64,000 nt of DNA from Halarcobacter sp. Its GTDB lineage: Bacteria > Campylobacterota > Campylobacteria > Campylobacterales > Arcobacteraceae. Every line of letters starts with the position of its first letter. Within the stretch, counting starts at the first letter, position 1. A program made the position numbers and the translations under genes. The notes below the pieces were generated by a model that had not been told where the DNA came from, made no database searches, and worked only from the letters and a program-made list of their open reading frames with translations. The DNA lies in contig JAQYVX010000003.1 in assembly GCA_030145305.1 (NCBI GenBank), positions 186,001 through 250,000 of the forward strand. The letters are read 5' to 3'. Below, one piece after another: positions 45,309 to 54,503 of this stretch.

Positions 45309-46685
45309 TTAATAAACTATTTTAAATTCAGAACCAACATTGATTTCACTATTGATTTTTAGTTCAAATTTATGAAGTTTTAGGATTGAATAAACAATAA
45401 ACAGCCCTAGCCCTAAGGAGTTATTCCAACCATTTTTAGAGACTCTATAAAATTTCTGATTTATCTTACTTAAATCACTTTCTTCTATTCCTATACCTCT
45501 ATCTTTTACGACAATAGAATCTTTTGTGAGTTCCACAATCACTTCATCTTCTGAATATTTTAATGCATTCTCAATCAAGTTAGAAATAGCCATAGAAATT
45601 AGAGTTTCATCAACTTTTAGATTAATATCAGAACCTGTGATTACAATCTCTCTATTTTTATATTTTTCTTTTAAATCAGGAATTATATCATCAAGTATTT
45701 TTTTTATGGGACAGGGTGTTAAAATTAATTCTTGTTTACCTTCTTCAAATTTTAAGGTTAATCTTAGTTTGTCAATAATTTGAGACATTTTATTTGCATT
45801 TGTATGAATTTTCTTTAAAAAATTCTCTTTCATAACTAAGGGCATTTCATCATCATTTAGAATAGTTTCACTATACCCTGAAATAATCGCAATTGGATTT
45901 TTGAATTCATGGGATAAAGCTGAGATAATTTCATCTTTTTGTCTATTAGAAATTTTTAATTTTGCAGTTTGTTTTGACTTTTGTTTTTCTCTTTTTGATA
46001 ATTTCAAAGCAACTTTATTTAACAATCTTGTTATTTTATAAAATTCAACTGTATATCTTGATTTTAATAAATAAGTTGGTTTTTTATCTGATAATTCAGT
46101 TAAAAAATTTAAAATGGAATCGGTTTCTTTTTTAATTTTCAAACTTATAAAATAAGTTGCTAAAAAACCAAGAATTAAGAAAAAAGTAATTAAAGCAAAT
46201 ATTTGGGTAGTAAGATTAACAAAGTTATCGGTTATTTTATCTGTGTAGTCTGCCATTCTTATAAAATAGATTTTTTTATTTATAGTTACTTTTTTAATAA
46301 CATATAAAAGTTCTTTATTTACAGTATTAGAGAAACGTATGACTTTTCCAATACCAAAATCTTTTGCTTGAAGAACTTCTTCTCTATTTGAATGATTTTT
46401 CATTAAGTTTTTATCTTCATCACTCTCTGCTATTATATTGCCTTTTTCGTCAATAATAGTAATACGAAGATTAATACTAGCTCTTAAATCTTTTATTATA
46501 TTGTCAACATTTTCTAAATCTTTTATTACAATAGAAAAAGTATCTATATTTTGAATAAGATTTTTTTCTATTTGATTAATATAAACACTTTTTGACCAAA
46601 AATAAGTAATAGTAGCAAGTGTTAGGAGTATTCCTAAAAATATTAGAATATAAGTTCTTAAAAAAAGTTGATGAATTTTTAACAA
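45309..46685 (-). CDS. Phosphate-type sensor histidine kinase (PhoR/PhosS role)
   Basis: A 458-residue membrane kinase. Helix 1 (about residues 10-30), a periplasmic domain of about 125 residues, and helix 2 (about 157-178) precede a dimerisation helix with ALSHEFKNPIAIISGYSE (His near residue 262) and an ATP domain with NLIENALKYSE, KDRGIGI and GLGLFIVYS. The start overlaps the response regulator by 7 bases. Position at the end of the pst-phoU-psiE cluster indicates it senses phosphate status, the job of PhoR in E. coli and PhosS in Campylobacter. No PAS domain is seen. Confidence 0.85.
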   Translation of the reverse strand: MLKIHQLFLRTYILIFLGILLTLATITYFWSKSVYINQIEKNLIQNIDTFSIVIKDLENVDNIIKDLRASINLRITIIDEKGNIIAESDEDKNLMKNHSNREEVLQAKDFGIGKVIRFSNTVNKELLYVIKKVTINKKIYFIRMADYTDKITDNFVNLTTQIFALITFFLILGFLATYFISLKIKKETDSILNFLTELSDKKPTYLLKSRYTVEFYKITRLLNKVALKLSKREKQKSKQTAKLKISNRQKDEIISALSHEFKNPIAIISGYSETILNDDEMPLVMKENFLKKIHTNANKMSQIIDKLRLTLKFEEGKQELILTPCPIKKILDDIIPDLKEKYKNREIVITGSDINLKVDETLISMAISNLIENALKYSEDEVIVELTKDSIVVKDRGIGIEESDLSKINQKFYRVSKNGWNNSLGLGLFIVYSILKLHKFELKINSEINVGSEFKIVY

Positions 46686-47353
46686 AATATGTAACCTTCT
46701 CCTCTTACAGATTTTATATAATTTTTTGTTGAATCTGGATCTATTTTACTCTTAAGTCTTTTAATTGCAACATTTACTGTTTTTACTTTTTTATCAAAAG
46801 AATCTTCCCAAACAGTGTTTAATAAATGCTCCCTAGACATTAAGATATCTTTATTTTTTATAAACTCTAAAAATAAATCATGTTCTAAATGAGTTAAAAC
46901 TAGTTCCTCATTTTCTATGTAAAATTTTTTATTAGTAGCTTTATAAGTAATATCTTTAATTTTTAAAATATCAACTTCTTTTGAAGTTCTTTTAATTACA
47001 GCTTTTACTCTTGCACATAATTCTTTTATTTTAAAGGGTTTAGTTATGTAATCATCAGCATGTGCTTCGAAGCCATCAATGATGTCTTCATCTTTATCTT
47101 TTGCTGTGACATATATAACAGGAATATTATAACCCTCTTTTTTTATTTGATTTATAAAAGTAGTTCCTTCACTTCCAGGAAGGTTTCTATCCATTAAAAT
47201 CAAACTTATATCTTCTTCTTCTAAGACTCTTTTTAGGGTTTTATCAATACTCAAAAAGCCTATTGTTTCGAAACCTTCTTTTTGAAGAGTATATTCAAGT
47301 AGTTCTAAAATATCTTCTTCATCTTCTACTATTAGAATTAATTTATTTTTCAT
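46679..47353 (-). CDS. OmpR-family response regulator (PhoB/PhosR role)
   Basis: 224 residues. The receiver shows the acidic cluster VEDEED, phospho-Asp in LILMDRNLPGS (about residue 55), Thr in VIYVTAKD and Lys in DDYITKPFK. The winged-helix DNA-binding domain follows from about 130 and ends in VKTVNVAIKRLKSKIDPD and SVRGEGYIF, typical of PhoB-like regulators. It overlaps psiE by 11 bases and the kinase by 7. Probable targets are the two 11-bp GTAAYC direct repeats ahead of pstS and pstC in this window. Confidence 0.88.
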   Translation of the reverse strand: MKNKLILIVEDEEDILELLEYTLQKEGFETIGFLSIDKTLKRVLEEEDISLILMDRNLPGSEGTTFINQIKKEGYNIPVIYVTAKDKDEDIIDGFEAHADDYITKPFKIKELCARVKAVIKRTSKEVDILKIKDITYKATNKKFYIENEELVLTHLEHDLFLEFIKNKDILMSREHLLNTVWEDSFDKKVKTVNVAIKRLKSKIDPDSTKNYIKSVRGEGYIFC

Positions 47354-47795
47354 TTTTCATCAACTTATCATTATCTTTAACTTCTTTATTTTCTCTACCA
47401 TCTTCATATTCTATAACAGTATCTTTTGATACTTTTATAATACCAGGAGAGAATTTTATAGCTAAAATTCTAAATATAAAGAATATAGATATTACAATTA
47501 ATAAGAAAATAATATCAAAATAGTCTTTATGCAAATTGGTACTTAATATAATTACATCTCTAATTAAAAAGATAATAAAAATATCTATAACAAAGCGTAG
47601 TCTCAATTTCTGTTTTTTTATAAAATCAGAAATCATTTTTACAACTTCCATAATAACAATAAATTCTAACATAAGAATAATTGCTTTATAAAAATCAACA
47701 GATGTAAGCATAATACCTATAAATATTATTGAAGCAGCAAGCACTTCAAAGTTTGAATTAAAGTAAGTTTTTATTTTAGTTATTGCGTTTTTCAT
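47343..47795 (-). CDS. PsiE-family phosphate-starvation-inducible membrane protein
   Basis: A 150-residue membrane protein with four hydrophobic helices. Segments FEVLAASIIFIGIMLTSVDF, LMLEFIVIMEVVKMISDFI and RFVIDIFIIFLIRDVIIL match the PsiE family. The C-terminal tail (about 115-150) is charged and cytoplasmic. PsiE proteins are induced on phosphate limitation but their activity is unknown. Its place between phoU and the response regulator, with an 11-base overlap, fits a phosphate-linked role. Confidence 0.8.
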   Translation of the reverse strand: MKNAITKIKTYFNSNFEVLAASIIFIGIMLTSVDFYKAIILMLEFIVIMEVVKMISDFIKKQKLRLRFVIDIFIIFLIRDVIILSTNLHKDYFDIIFLLIVISIFFIFRILAIKFSPGIIKVSKDTVIEYEDGRENKEVKDNDKLMKNEK

Positions 47796-47815
47796 ATGTT
47801 AATTATATCATAAAA

Positions 47816-48484
47816 TTATGATTGTATAATGTCTCCTCCAACTTGAGCAAAAAGGGCTAGGCTTGCAATTGAAGATGCTCTATCTGCTGTTCTTTCTAAT
47901 CTTCTAAGACTACTTAATATATCAAAATATTCTTTTGAAAGTTCAAGATTTTTTGAAATGAGTTTTAAAATATTTTTTTCAACAATTGCATATAAATCAT
48001 TGGCTTTACTCTCTTCAACAATTACTCTATGGTATTTTTCTTCTGTATGCTTTTCATTTGTTTCTTCTATCATTGACATTGAAGTTCTTAATGCTAATAG
48101 TGATGATTTATGCAATGGAATTGTAAATTCTAAAATTGTATTAGTATTTAAATCTTCAGAAAATGCTTTTCTAAATATTTTTACAAATCCTTTTACATTT
48201 GCTGCTGCTCTTATTAGTTCATTTGTAATTTTTAAATATGAAATCATTTCTCTTAAATCTTTGGCTTCTGGTGAATATAATGCTAAAGCTGTAACAATCA
48301 AATTATCGATTTGATTTGATTTATTAGATAACTTTTTAACTGATAAATCAATATCTTTTAAGGCTGATATATCATCACTTTTTAATGTCTGTAAAGATAT
48401 TTCAAGTGCTTCAATTACACTATTTCCCATAAATAGAACTTCATCTTTAATAATATTTCTTTTTTCTTCGTATATTTTTAACAT
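47816..48484 (-). CDS. phoU: Phosphate transport regulator PhoU
   Basis: A 222-residue all-helical protein made of two PhoU repeats (about 1-105 and 110-215). The repeats contain the family's Asp/Glu-rich helices such as LKDIDLSVKKLSNKSNQIDNLIVTALALYSPEAKDLREMISYLKI and SLRRLERTADRASSIA (read in parts). It shares one base with the pstB stop. PhoU damps PstSCAB activity and the phosphate kinase when phosphate is plentiful. Confidence 0.9.
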   Translation of the reverse strand: MLKIYEEKRNIIKDEVLFMGNSVIEALEISLQTLKSDDISALKDIDLSVKKLSNKSNQIDNLIVTALALYSPEAKDLREMISYLKITNELIRAAANVKGFVKIFRKAFSEDLNTNTILEFTIPLHKSSLLALRTSMSMIEETNEKHTEEKYHRVIVEESKANDLYAIVEKNILKLISKNLELSKEYFDILSSLRRLERTADRASSIASLALFAQVGGDIIQS

Positions 48485-49254
48485 TATCCAAATCTCCCTG
48501 TAATATAATCTTCTGTTTTTTTGTTTGATGGATTAACAAATATTGTTTCTGTCTCATCATATTCAACTAGTTTTCCTAAATGGAAGAATGCTGTATAATC
48601 AGCAACTCTTGCAGCTTGTTGCATATTGTGCGTTACAACAATAATTGTGTAATCTTTTTTTAACTCTAGCATTAAAGCTTCAATTTTCTCAGTTGAAATT
48701 GGATCAAGAGCTGATGTTGGTTCATCCATTAAAATTACTTCTGGTTTAATTGCAATTGTTCTTGCAATACATAATCTTTGTTGCTGTCCTCCTGAAAGTG
48801 AAGTTCCAGGTTGATTTAATTTATCTTTAACTTCATTCCAAAGACCCGACTTTCTTAATGAAGTTTCAACTAATTCATCACACTCTTTCCCTTTTGAAAC
48901 GATACCATGTTTAATTGGAGCATATGCAACATTATCATAAATAGATTTTGGAAAAGGATTTGGTTGTTGAAATACCATTCCTACTCTTTTTCTTACACTA
49001 ACTTCATCGACATCTTTATCATAAATATTCTTTCTATCAATAATTATTTGTCCTTCAATATTTACTGATGAAATTAAATCATTCATTCTATTTAAGCATC
49101 TTAAAAATGTAGATTTTCCACATCCTGAAGGTCCAATTAAGGCAGTGATTTTATTTTCATAAATATCTGTACTAATTCCATGTAAGGCATGATTCTCTCC
49201 ATACCAAAGATTTAGCTTTTCTACTTTTACTTTTACTTTATTATCTTTTGACAT
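48484..49254 (-). CDS. pstB: Phosphate ABC transporter ATP-binding protein
   Basis: About 256 residues. Walker [11 protein letters not shown] loop [21 protein letters not shown] (the PNPFP form is diagnostic of PstB), signature [13 protein letters not shown], Walker [14 protein letters not shown] and switch [13 protein letters not shown] take ATG 49252-49254, which has AGAAGG upstream; the frame also allows ATG 49275, overlapping pstA by 7 bases. It energises phosphate import through PstCA. Confidence 0.95.
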   Translation of the reverse strand: MSKDNKVKVKVEKLNLWYGENHALHGISTDIYENKITALIGPSGCGKSTFLRCLNRMNDLISSVNIEGQIIIDRKNIYDKDVDEVSVRKRVGMVFQQPNPFPKSIYDNVAYAPIKHGIVSKGKECDELVETSLRKSGLWNEVKDKLNQPGTSLSGGQQQRLCIARTIAIKPEVILMDEPTSALDPISTEKIEALMLELKKDYTIIVVTHNMQQAARVADYTAFFHLGKLVEYDETETIFVNPSNKKTEDYITGRFG

Positions 49255-49268
49255 TCTAATTTTTCCTT

Positions 49269-50450
49269 CTACCATTTAACTTCAAATTTTTTTCTTAAAT
49301 AAATTGCTATTGCGTTAAGTGAAATTAAAATTGTTAATAACACCATAATTCCAGCAGCGGTTTTTTCAATATACATACGTTCAGGCATACCAGCCCACGT
49401 AAAGAGCTGTGCTGGCATAACTGTTGCTGCTTCCATAATTGAACCTGGTGCATCGGGAATAAATGCAATCATACCAATAATAATTAAAGGAGCAGTTTCT
49501 CCCATTGCTTGGGCTAATCCAATAATTGAACCTGTAAGAATCCCTGGAAAAGCTAAAGGTAAGACGTGATCTCTTGTAACTTCAATTTTTGTAAGTCCTA
49601 AACCATATGCTGCTTGTCTTATTGAATCAGGAACTGATCTAAGTGCTGCACGTGAACTTACAATAATAATTGGCAAAGTCATAAGAGCAAGTGTTAACCC
49701 TCCAACTAGTGGAGAAGACCTTGGAAGTCCAAAAAGGTTAATAAATATTGCTAGACCTAAAAGACCAAATAAAATTGATGGAATAGCTGCAAGGTTATTA
49801 ATATTTACTTCAATGATTTGTGTAAATTTATTATCCTCAGCAAACTCTTCAAGATAAATTGCTGTCATAACTCCAATAGGAAAAGCAAAAGCCATTGTAA
49901 TTAGAAGTGTAAAAATAGAACCTACAATTGCAGAGTTTAGACCAGCAAATTCAGGTATTTTAGAATCTCCATTTAAAAAGAAGATTTCATTGAATTTTAA
50001 TTCTACTTTACCATGCGTTTTCATATTATCAATTAAAGCTCTATCTTTTCTTTTTAGTTTGTGATAATGTCCTTTAAGATATTGATCCACTTGATCATCT
50101 GCTAAAACCCAAGTATCAATTGTTTTACCCATAAATTCAGGATTTGCTTCAACAAGTTTAGGTAAGCCTCTTAACCATGCTCTTGAAATTATTTTTCTAT
50201 ATTTCTTATCAATTGCCGTTCTAGTATTTTTAATAGTTTTTTCATTATACGTCACAGGAATATTTATATAAGCTTGTTCAAAAGCAGGAGAACCTTTTGA
50301 AATAATATCAAAAAGAAAAAATGCTAAAAATGCAATTGAAAAGATTAAAGAGGAAAGGGTAAAGGTCTTAAATCTTTTTGAACTTCTATGTCTTGCATTT
50401 AATGAAGGATCATAAAATGGGTTATTGTTATTTCTATCTTTTTTACTCAT
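49269..50450 (-). CDS. pstA: Phosphate ABC transporter permease PstA
   Basis: A 393-residue membrane protein, longer than E. coli PstA (about 296) because of an extra periplasmic region of about 110 residues between helix 1 (about 28-50) and the permease core. The core begins near [26 protein letters not shown] and has the coupling EAA loop around [24 protein letters not shown], then [20 protein letters not shown]. The long loop ([20 protein letters not shown] and onward) is common in the larger PstA forms. Start overlaps the pstC stop by 4 bases. Confidence 0.93.
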   Translation of the reverse strand: MSKKDRNNNNPFYDPSLNARHRSSKRFKTFTLSSLIFSIAFLAFFLFDIISKGSPAFEQAYINIPVTYNEKTIKNTRTAIDKKYRKIISRAWLRGLPKLVEANPEFMGKTIDTWVLADDQVDQYLKGHYHKLKRKDRALIDNMKTHGKVELKFNEIFFLNGDSKIPEFAGLNSAIVGSIFTLLITMAFAFPIGVMTAIYLEEFAEDNKFTQIIEVNINNLAAIPSILFGLLGLAIFINLFGLPRSSPLVGGLTLALMTLPIIIVSSRAALRSVPDSIRQAAYGLGLTKIEVTRDHVLPLAFPGILTGSIIGLAQAMGETAPLIIIGMIAFIPDAPGSIMEAATVMPAQLFTWAGMPERMYIEKTAAGIMVLLTILISLNAIAIYLRKKFEVKW

Positions 50451-51376
50451 AATGTATTCACTTTATATTTTTCTTTGAATTTTCTAATTAGCATTAATGA
50501 AACAATATTTAAACATAATGTAATAATAAACAATGCTAAACCTAATGCAAATGCAGAAAGAGTTCCAGGAGAGTTAAATGCTTGGTCACCAACAAGAGCA
50601 TCAACAATTCTAACTGTAACAGTAGTCATATCTTCTAAAGGATTAATAGATAAGTTCGGTCTTAATCCTGCTGCCATTACAACAATCATTGTTTCACCAA
50701 TAGCTTTTGAAAAACCAAGTAATGTTGCTGAAATGATTCCAGGAAGAGCTGAAGGTAAAACAATATTTCTAATAGTTTCACCTTGAGTCATTCCTAAACC
50801 TAAAGAGGCTTTTCTTTGAGAATCAGGAACTGCTCTAATTACATCATCTGAAAGCGATGAAATTACAGGAATAATCATAATCCCCATAACAATTCCAGAA
50901 GCTAAAGCTGAGTTGAAAGAAGCTTCAAGTCCAAACCAAGCAGCAGCTTTAACTATAAAAGGAGCTACTGTAATTGCTGCAAAAAATCCATAAACAACTG
51001 TTGGGATTCCTGCAAGAATTTCTAAGATGGGTTTTAAATAATCTCTTGTTGTATGAGAAGCGTATTCACTCATATATATAGCACTTCCTAATCCAATTGG
51101 AATTGCTACTGCCATTGCTATGAAGGTAATCATAATTGTACCAGCGAAAATAGGTACGGCTCCAAATTTACTTCCTACAATTCCAGGAGACCATTCTGTA
51201 CCTGTTAAAAAGTACCAAAAACTTCTTAATTCAAAGAAGGCTAAAGCTTCAAAAAGAATTGAAAATAAAATACCAAAAGTAGTTAAAATTGAAATAGTTG
51301 ATGCTGTAATCAATGCAATTTTAATTGCTTTTTCTTTTAATTCTCGTGATTTGTTTTTTGATTCAAATGTATGCAA
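50447..51376 (-). CDS. pstC: Phosphate ABC transporter permease PstC
   Basis: 309 residues with six membrane helices. Diagnostic stretches are FLTGTEWSPGIVGSKFGAVPIFAGT, the EAA loop AVPDSQRKASLGLGMTQGETIRNIV and FSKAIGETMIVVMAAGLRPN. The start is TTG at 51374-51376 with AAAGG upstream. A TATACAAT-type -10 and a Pho-box-like repeat (51421-51444) give it its own promoter, separate from pstS. Confidence 0.94.
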   Translation of the reverse strand: MHTFESKNKSRELKEKAIKIALITASTISILTTFGILFSILFEALAFFELRSFWYFLTGTEWSPGIVGSKFGAVPIFAGTIMITFIAMAVAIPIGLGSAIYMSEYASHTTRDYLKPILEILAGIPTVVYGFFAAITVAPFIVKAAAWFGLEASFNSALASGIVMGIMIIPVISSLSDDVIRAVPDSQRKASLGLGMTQGETIRNIVLPSALPGIISATLLGFSKAIGETMIVVMAAGLRPNLSINPLEDMTTVTVRIVDALVGDQAFNSPGTLSAFALGLALFIITLCLNIVSLMLIRKFKEKYKVNTL

Positions 51377-51420
51377 AAGAAATTACCTTTCTATATATTT
51401 TTGATATTGTATAGGCAAAA

Positions 51421-51444
51421 GGTTACAATATGATTACAAGTTAC
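51421..51444 (-). promoter_or_regulatory. Pho-box-like direct repeats upstream of pstC
   Basis: On the minus strand GTAAC, GTAATC and GTAACC follow one another; the last two are exactly 11 bases apart (51432 and 51421), the period of PhoB-type direct repeats. The site overlaps the stop region of the EAL-GGDEF gene and lies 45-68 bases before pstC. Confidence 0.55.
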
Positions 51445-53155
51445 AGCAGATAGCCAAAGGATAGGGAACTTCTTTGGAATATTTTTTGATTTTACTTAGG
51501 TTTGAATTGAAAGTTTCGAGTTGGCAATTTTTTTTGATTTCAATAATTGCTGCACTTACACTTAATAAATCAAATTTTCTATCAACTCCAAATCTGTCTT
51601 TTGCGAAGATAAATTTATTTTTTAAATCTTCTTCTGAATATAAACTTGAAGCGCAATTTTTAAAATCTACTTGGCTTTTGTGGATTAAAGAATACACTTC
51701 TTCAAAATCTTTTTCTAAAAAACCTACAAAGAAATCATCGCCACCAATATGTGCAACAAAATGTTCATTTGATATATTCTTTTGTAATATTTCAGAAAAC
51801 ATCAAAATAGCTCTATCTCCTTGTCTAAATCCATAATAATCATTAAAAGGTTTAAAGTCATTAAAATCAAAATAAACTATGTGGGCATTAATATTTTTTT
51901 TAAATACTTTTTGAATAAAGTTATCAATTTGTTTATTTCCAGGAAGTTTAGTTAAAGGGTTCTGATTTTGTGCAATCTCAAGATTTCTTTTGTATGAAAG
52001 GGATAGAAGATTATTAAGATTTATAAAGCCATAATAGGTATCATCTCTTCTAACAAAAATACCTTTTGAGTCATTTCTTAAATGAAACATTTCTAAAGCT
52101 TTATCTATTCCCCAGGTAATATCTATTTCTAATACAGGCTTTATATAAGTTTTAAGTTTTGTTTTAAAAGAGACATTTTTGGCCAAAGATAAACCATATT
52201 GTGAATATGAAAGTTCTTTAATATCAACTTCATATATTACTCCTTCAATTTTTTTTTCATTGTTGATTATCGGAACAAAGGTATTTTGAGTGTTATTTTT
52301 AAAATATATGAATAACTCATGTAATGAAGAATTAATATTTAATGGAAGAATTCTTTCAATATAGGCTTTGTCAATAAAATTATTATTTGAAGCTCTTCTA
52401 TCTTTTTTAAACAAAGCTCTACACTTTGAATAAGTTTTTTGAATAAGATTTGTATTTATAGTAGGCTTTGAAATTAAGAAACCTTGGACATAATCTGCTT
52501 TTATTTCCTTACAAGTATAATATTCTTCAATTGTTTCAATGCCTTCTGCAATAACTTTCATCCCCATTATATGTGCCATTTCTACAACTGAAGAACAAAA
52601 TAATCTTTTTTTTGAATCACGATTAATTTCATTTATAAAAAATCTATCTATTTTAATAAAATTTGCTTCTGAGATATATAGTAAATGAAGTCCCGAAATT
52701 CCCGTACCAAAATCATCTATTGCTATATTAAAATTATGTTTTTTATATATTTGAATAATTTTTTTTAATAAATTTTCATCATCAAAAGAGTGATGTTCTG
52801 TTAACTCAAAACAAATTGTATTTTGCTCTAATTCTTCTGCTTCTAATAATTTACTTGTTAATCCTACTTGAAAATCTGGCATGCTTAGAATTCTATTATC
52901 TATATTATAAAAAAGTTTTATTTTTTTTATATCGATTTTCTTAAATTTCTTTATTGCTTTTTCTCTAAGAAGAATGTCAAATTTAAATAGTATTTGCTCT
53001 TTATATAAGTAATCAAAGAAGTCTTGTATAGATTTAAATCCTAGTTCTTCTGTATTTCGAATTAAGGCTTCAACAGCGTAAGTTTTTCCTGTATAAGTAT
53101 TAACAATAGCTTGGAATGCAAAATCAAGTTTGTCAATGTCAATTTTTGTTGACAT
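51434..53155 (-). CDS. Dual-domain c-di-GMP protein, EAL first then GGDEF, with a middle regulatory region
   Basis: A 573-residue cytoplasmic protein. The EAL domain (about 10-240) keeps EALIRN, FELTEHHSF, FIKIDRFFINEI and the IDDFGTG segment, so the phosphodiesterase could be active. The middle region (about 265-395) resembles a CBS pair (INSSLHELFIYFKNN; VFVRRDDTYYGFINL-like segment GIFVRRDDTYYGFINLNNLL). The C-terminal GGDEF domain (400-570) has HIGGDDFFVGF as its signature and NPLTKLPGN at its start. EAL-CBS-GGDEF order is a known but less common layout. It sits alone between pstS and pstC in the phosphate locus, with its own leader hairpin. Confidence 0.85.
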   Translation of the reverse strand: MSTKIDIDKLDFAFQAIVNTYTGKTYAVEALIRNTEELGFKSIQDFFDYLYKEQILFKFDILLREKAIKKFKKIDIKKIKLFYNIDNRILSMPDFQVGLTSKLLEAEELEQNTICFELTEHHSFDDENLLKKIIQIYKKHNFNIAIDDFGTGISGLHLLYISEANFIKIDRFFINEINRDSKKRLFCSSVVEMAHIMGMKVIAEGIETIEEYYTCKEIKADYVQGFLISKPTINTNLIQKTYSKCRALFKKDRRASNNNFIDKAYIERILPLNINSSLHELFIYFKNNTQNTFVPIINNEKKIEGVIYEVDIKELSYSQYGLSLAKNVSFKTKLKTYIKPVLEIDITWGIDKALEMFHLRNDSKGIFVRRDDTYYGFINLNNLLSLSYKRNLEIAQNQNPLTKLPGNKQIDNFIQKVFKKNINAHIVYFDFNDFKPFNDYYGFRQGDRAILMFSEILQKNISNEHFVAHIGGDDFFVGFLEKDFEEVYSLIHKSQVDFKNCASSLYSEEDLKNKFIFAKDRFGVDRKFDLLSVSAAIIEIKKNCQLETFNSNLSKIKKYSKEVPYPLAICCNL

Positions 53156-53184
53156 TATAAGCCTTTCTATTAGCGTAGATTTAC

Positions 53185-53232
53185 ATATAGACTTTTACCT
53201 CTTTCGTCCGCACAACAGATAAAAGTCCATAT
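53185..53232 (-). promoter_or_regulatory. Structured leader hairpin ahead of the EAL-GGDEF gene
   Basis: Arms ATATAGACTTTTA (53185-53197) and TAAAAGTCCATAT (53220-53232) pair with one mismatch around a 22-base loop containing TCGTCCGCACAAC, the only GC-rich spot nearby. It lies 30 bases upstream of the gene start. I could not match it to a known riboswitch; the c-di-GMP GEMM pattern is not evident. Confidence 0.4.
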
Positions 53233-53242
53233 ATAAAACTAT

Positions 53243-53267
53243 AAAAAGAGAGGTGTTCTCTCTTTTT
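53243..53267. terminator. Terminator of pstS
   Basis: 10-bp perfect stem AAAAAGAGAG / CTCTCTTTTT with loop GTGTT, 9 bases after the pstS stop, with T tracts on both strands. Confidence 0.8.
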
Positions 53268-53275
53268 ATTAATAA

Positions 53276-54331
53276 TTAGTGTTTTAATTCTTTTAAAGTA
53301 ATTTTTTTACCAGCTAGTACAGACTTTCTAAGTTCTGCTCTTTGTTCTTGTGGTAAAGGAATAAGTCCAATCTCAGCTAAAATACCATCTTCTCCAATCA
53401 TATTTTCAGACATAAACATCTCAAGATATTTATTCATTGCAGGAACATCTTTCTTGTGAGAGTTTTTAGTATAGAAGAATAAAGATCTAGAAACAGGATA
53501 TTTTCCTGAAGATATAGCCTCAGGAGTTGGTTCAATACCATTAATTGTAGAACCAGATAATTTGTCATCATTTTCAACTAAGAAAGAGAATCCAAAAATT
53601 CCAAATGCATTTTTATTTTTAGTTAATTTTTTAACAATAAGATTATCATTTTCACCTGATGGAACATAAACACCATCTTGTCTTACTACAGAATATTTTT
53701 TATATCTCTTATTTGCTTTTTTATCAAGCTTGTAAAGGTCCGTATAAATAGGCATTTTTTTGAATGTAGCTTGCATTACTAATTCTTCAAAAGCATCTCT
53801 TGTACCTGATGATTTTGGTGGTCCGTAAACTATGATTTCTCTAGAAGGTAATGAAGAATCAATATCTGACCATTTTTTATAAGGGTTAGCAATTAGTGAT
53901 TTACCATCTTTTGAAGGAACTTCTGCTGCAACTGCTAAAGCTAAGTTTTTTCTTGAAATATCAAAAGCAGGATTAGCTTTGTCTTGTGCAAAAGCAATTC
54001 CGTCATAACCAATTACCGCTTCAGTAATATCTGTAACGCCATTTTTTTCACAAAGTGTAAACTCTTTTGTTTTCATTCTTCTTGAAGCATTTGTAATATC
54101 AGGAGTATTTAAATCATTTCCAGCACAAAATAATTTCATTCCCCCACCTGAACCTGTTGATTCTACAACAGGAGTTGGGAACTTTGAAGTTGCTCCTAAT
54201 TCTTCAGCAACTGAAGATGAAAATGGGTATACAGTTGATGACCCAACGATTTTAATTTGATCTCTTGCACTTAAACTTACTGTTAAAGCCGCACTTGCTA
54301 ATAATGCTAACGATGTTTTCTTTATTGTCAT
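53276..54331 (-). CDS. pstS: Periplasmic phosphate-binding protein PstS
   Basis: 351 residues with a signal peptide (TIKKTSLALLASAALTVSLSA). Binding-site segments are IVGSSTVYPFSSSVAEELG, VVESTGSGGGMKLFCAG, VIGYDGIAFAQDK and YGPPKSSGTRDAFEELVM, matching the phosphate-binding class (PstS, alternative longer type). It feeds PstCAB. It is transcribed alone: its own terminator follows, and a Pho-box-like repeat precedes it. Confidence 0.94.
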   Translation of the reverse strand: MTIKKTSLALLASAALTVSLSARDQIKIVGSSTVYPFSSSVAEELGATSKFPTPVVESTGSGGGMKLFCAGNDLNTPDITNASRRMKTKEFTLCEKNGVTDITEAVIGYDGIAFAQDKANPAFDISRKNLALAVAAEVPSKDGKSLIANPYKKWSDIDSSLPSREIIVYGPPKSSGTRDAFEELVMQATFKKMPIYTDLYKLDKKANKRYKKYSVVRQDGVYVPSGENDNLIVKKLTKNKNAFGIFGFSFLVENDDKLSGSTINGIEPTPEAISSGKYPVSRSLFFYTKNSHKKDVPAMNKYLEMFMSENMIGEDGILAEIGLIPLPQEQRAELRKSVLAGKKITLKELKH

Positions 54332-54377
54332 TTTATTGTCTCCATAAAAAATTTGATATGGAAGTTTATGATTTTAT

Positions 54378-54394
54378 GATTACAATTTGGTTAC
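54378..54394 (-). promoter_or_regulatory. Pho-box-like direct repeat upstream of pstS
   Basis: GTAACC (54389-54394) and GTAATC (54378-54383) on the minus strand are 11 bases apart, the same unit and spacing as at pstC. It lies about 47-63 bases before the pstS start. Confidence 0.55.
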
Positions 54395-54435
54395 GTAAGA
54401 ATGGATGAAATATTTTATTAAAAGGTATTTGAGTA

Positions 54436-54503
54436 AAAGTTAAATAAGAATTATTTTTTTAAAGAAAATTTTTGTTCAAATTCAAAAAGGCTTCTTACAA
54501 ATA
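54436..54503. repeat. Left copy of a 68-bp direct repeat bracketing the toxin island
   Basis: Matches 57175-57242 at 67 of 68 positions, same orientation; the single difference is at position 54449. It corresponds to the last 51 bases plus downstream flank of the DUF1653-like gene, so it is a displaced copy of that gene's 3' end. Adhesin coding begins immediately after 54503. Confidence 0.9.

Noticed and set aside
53185-53240. c-di-GMP (GEMM) riboswitch ahead of the EAL-GGDEF gene
   Set aside because: A hairpin is present but the conserved GEMM core and second stem-loop with its receptor are not recognisable.
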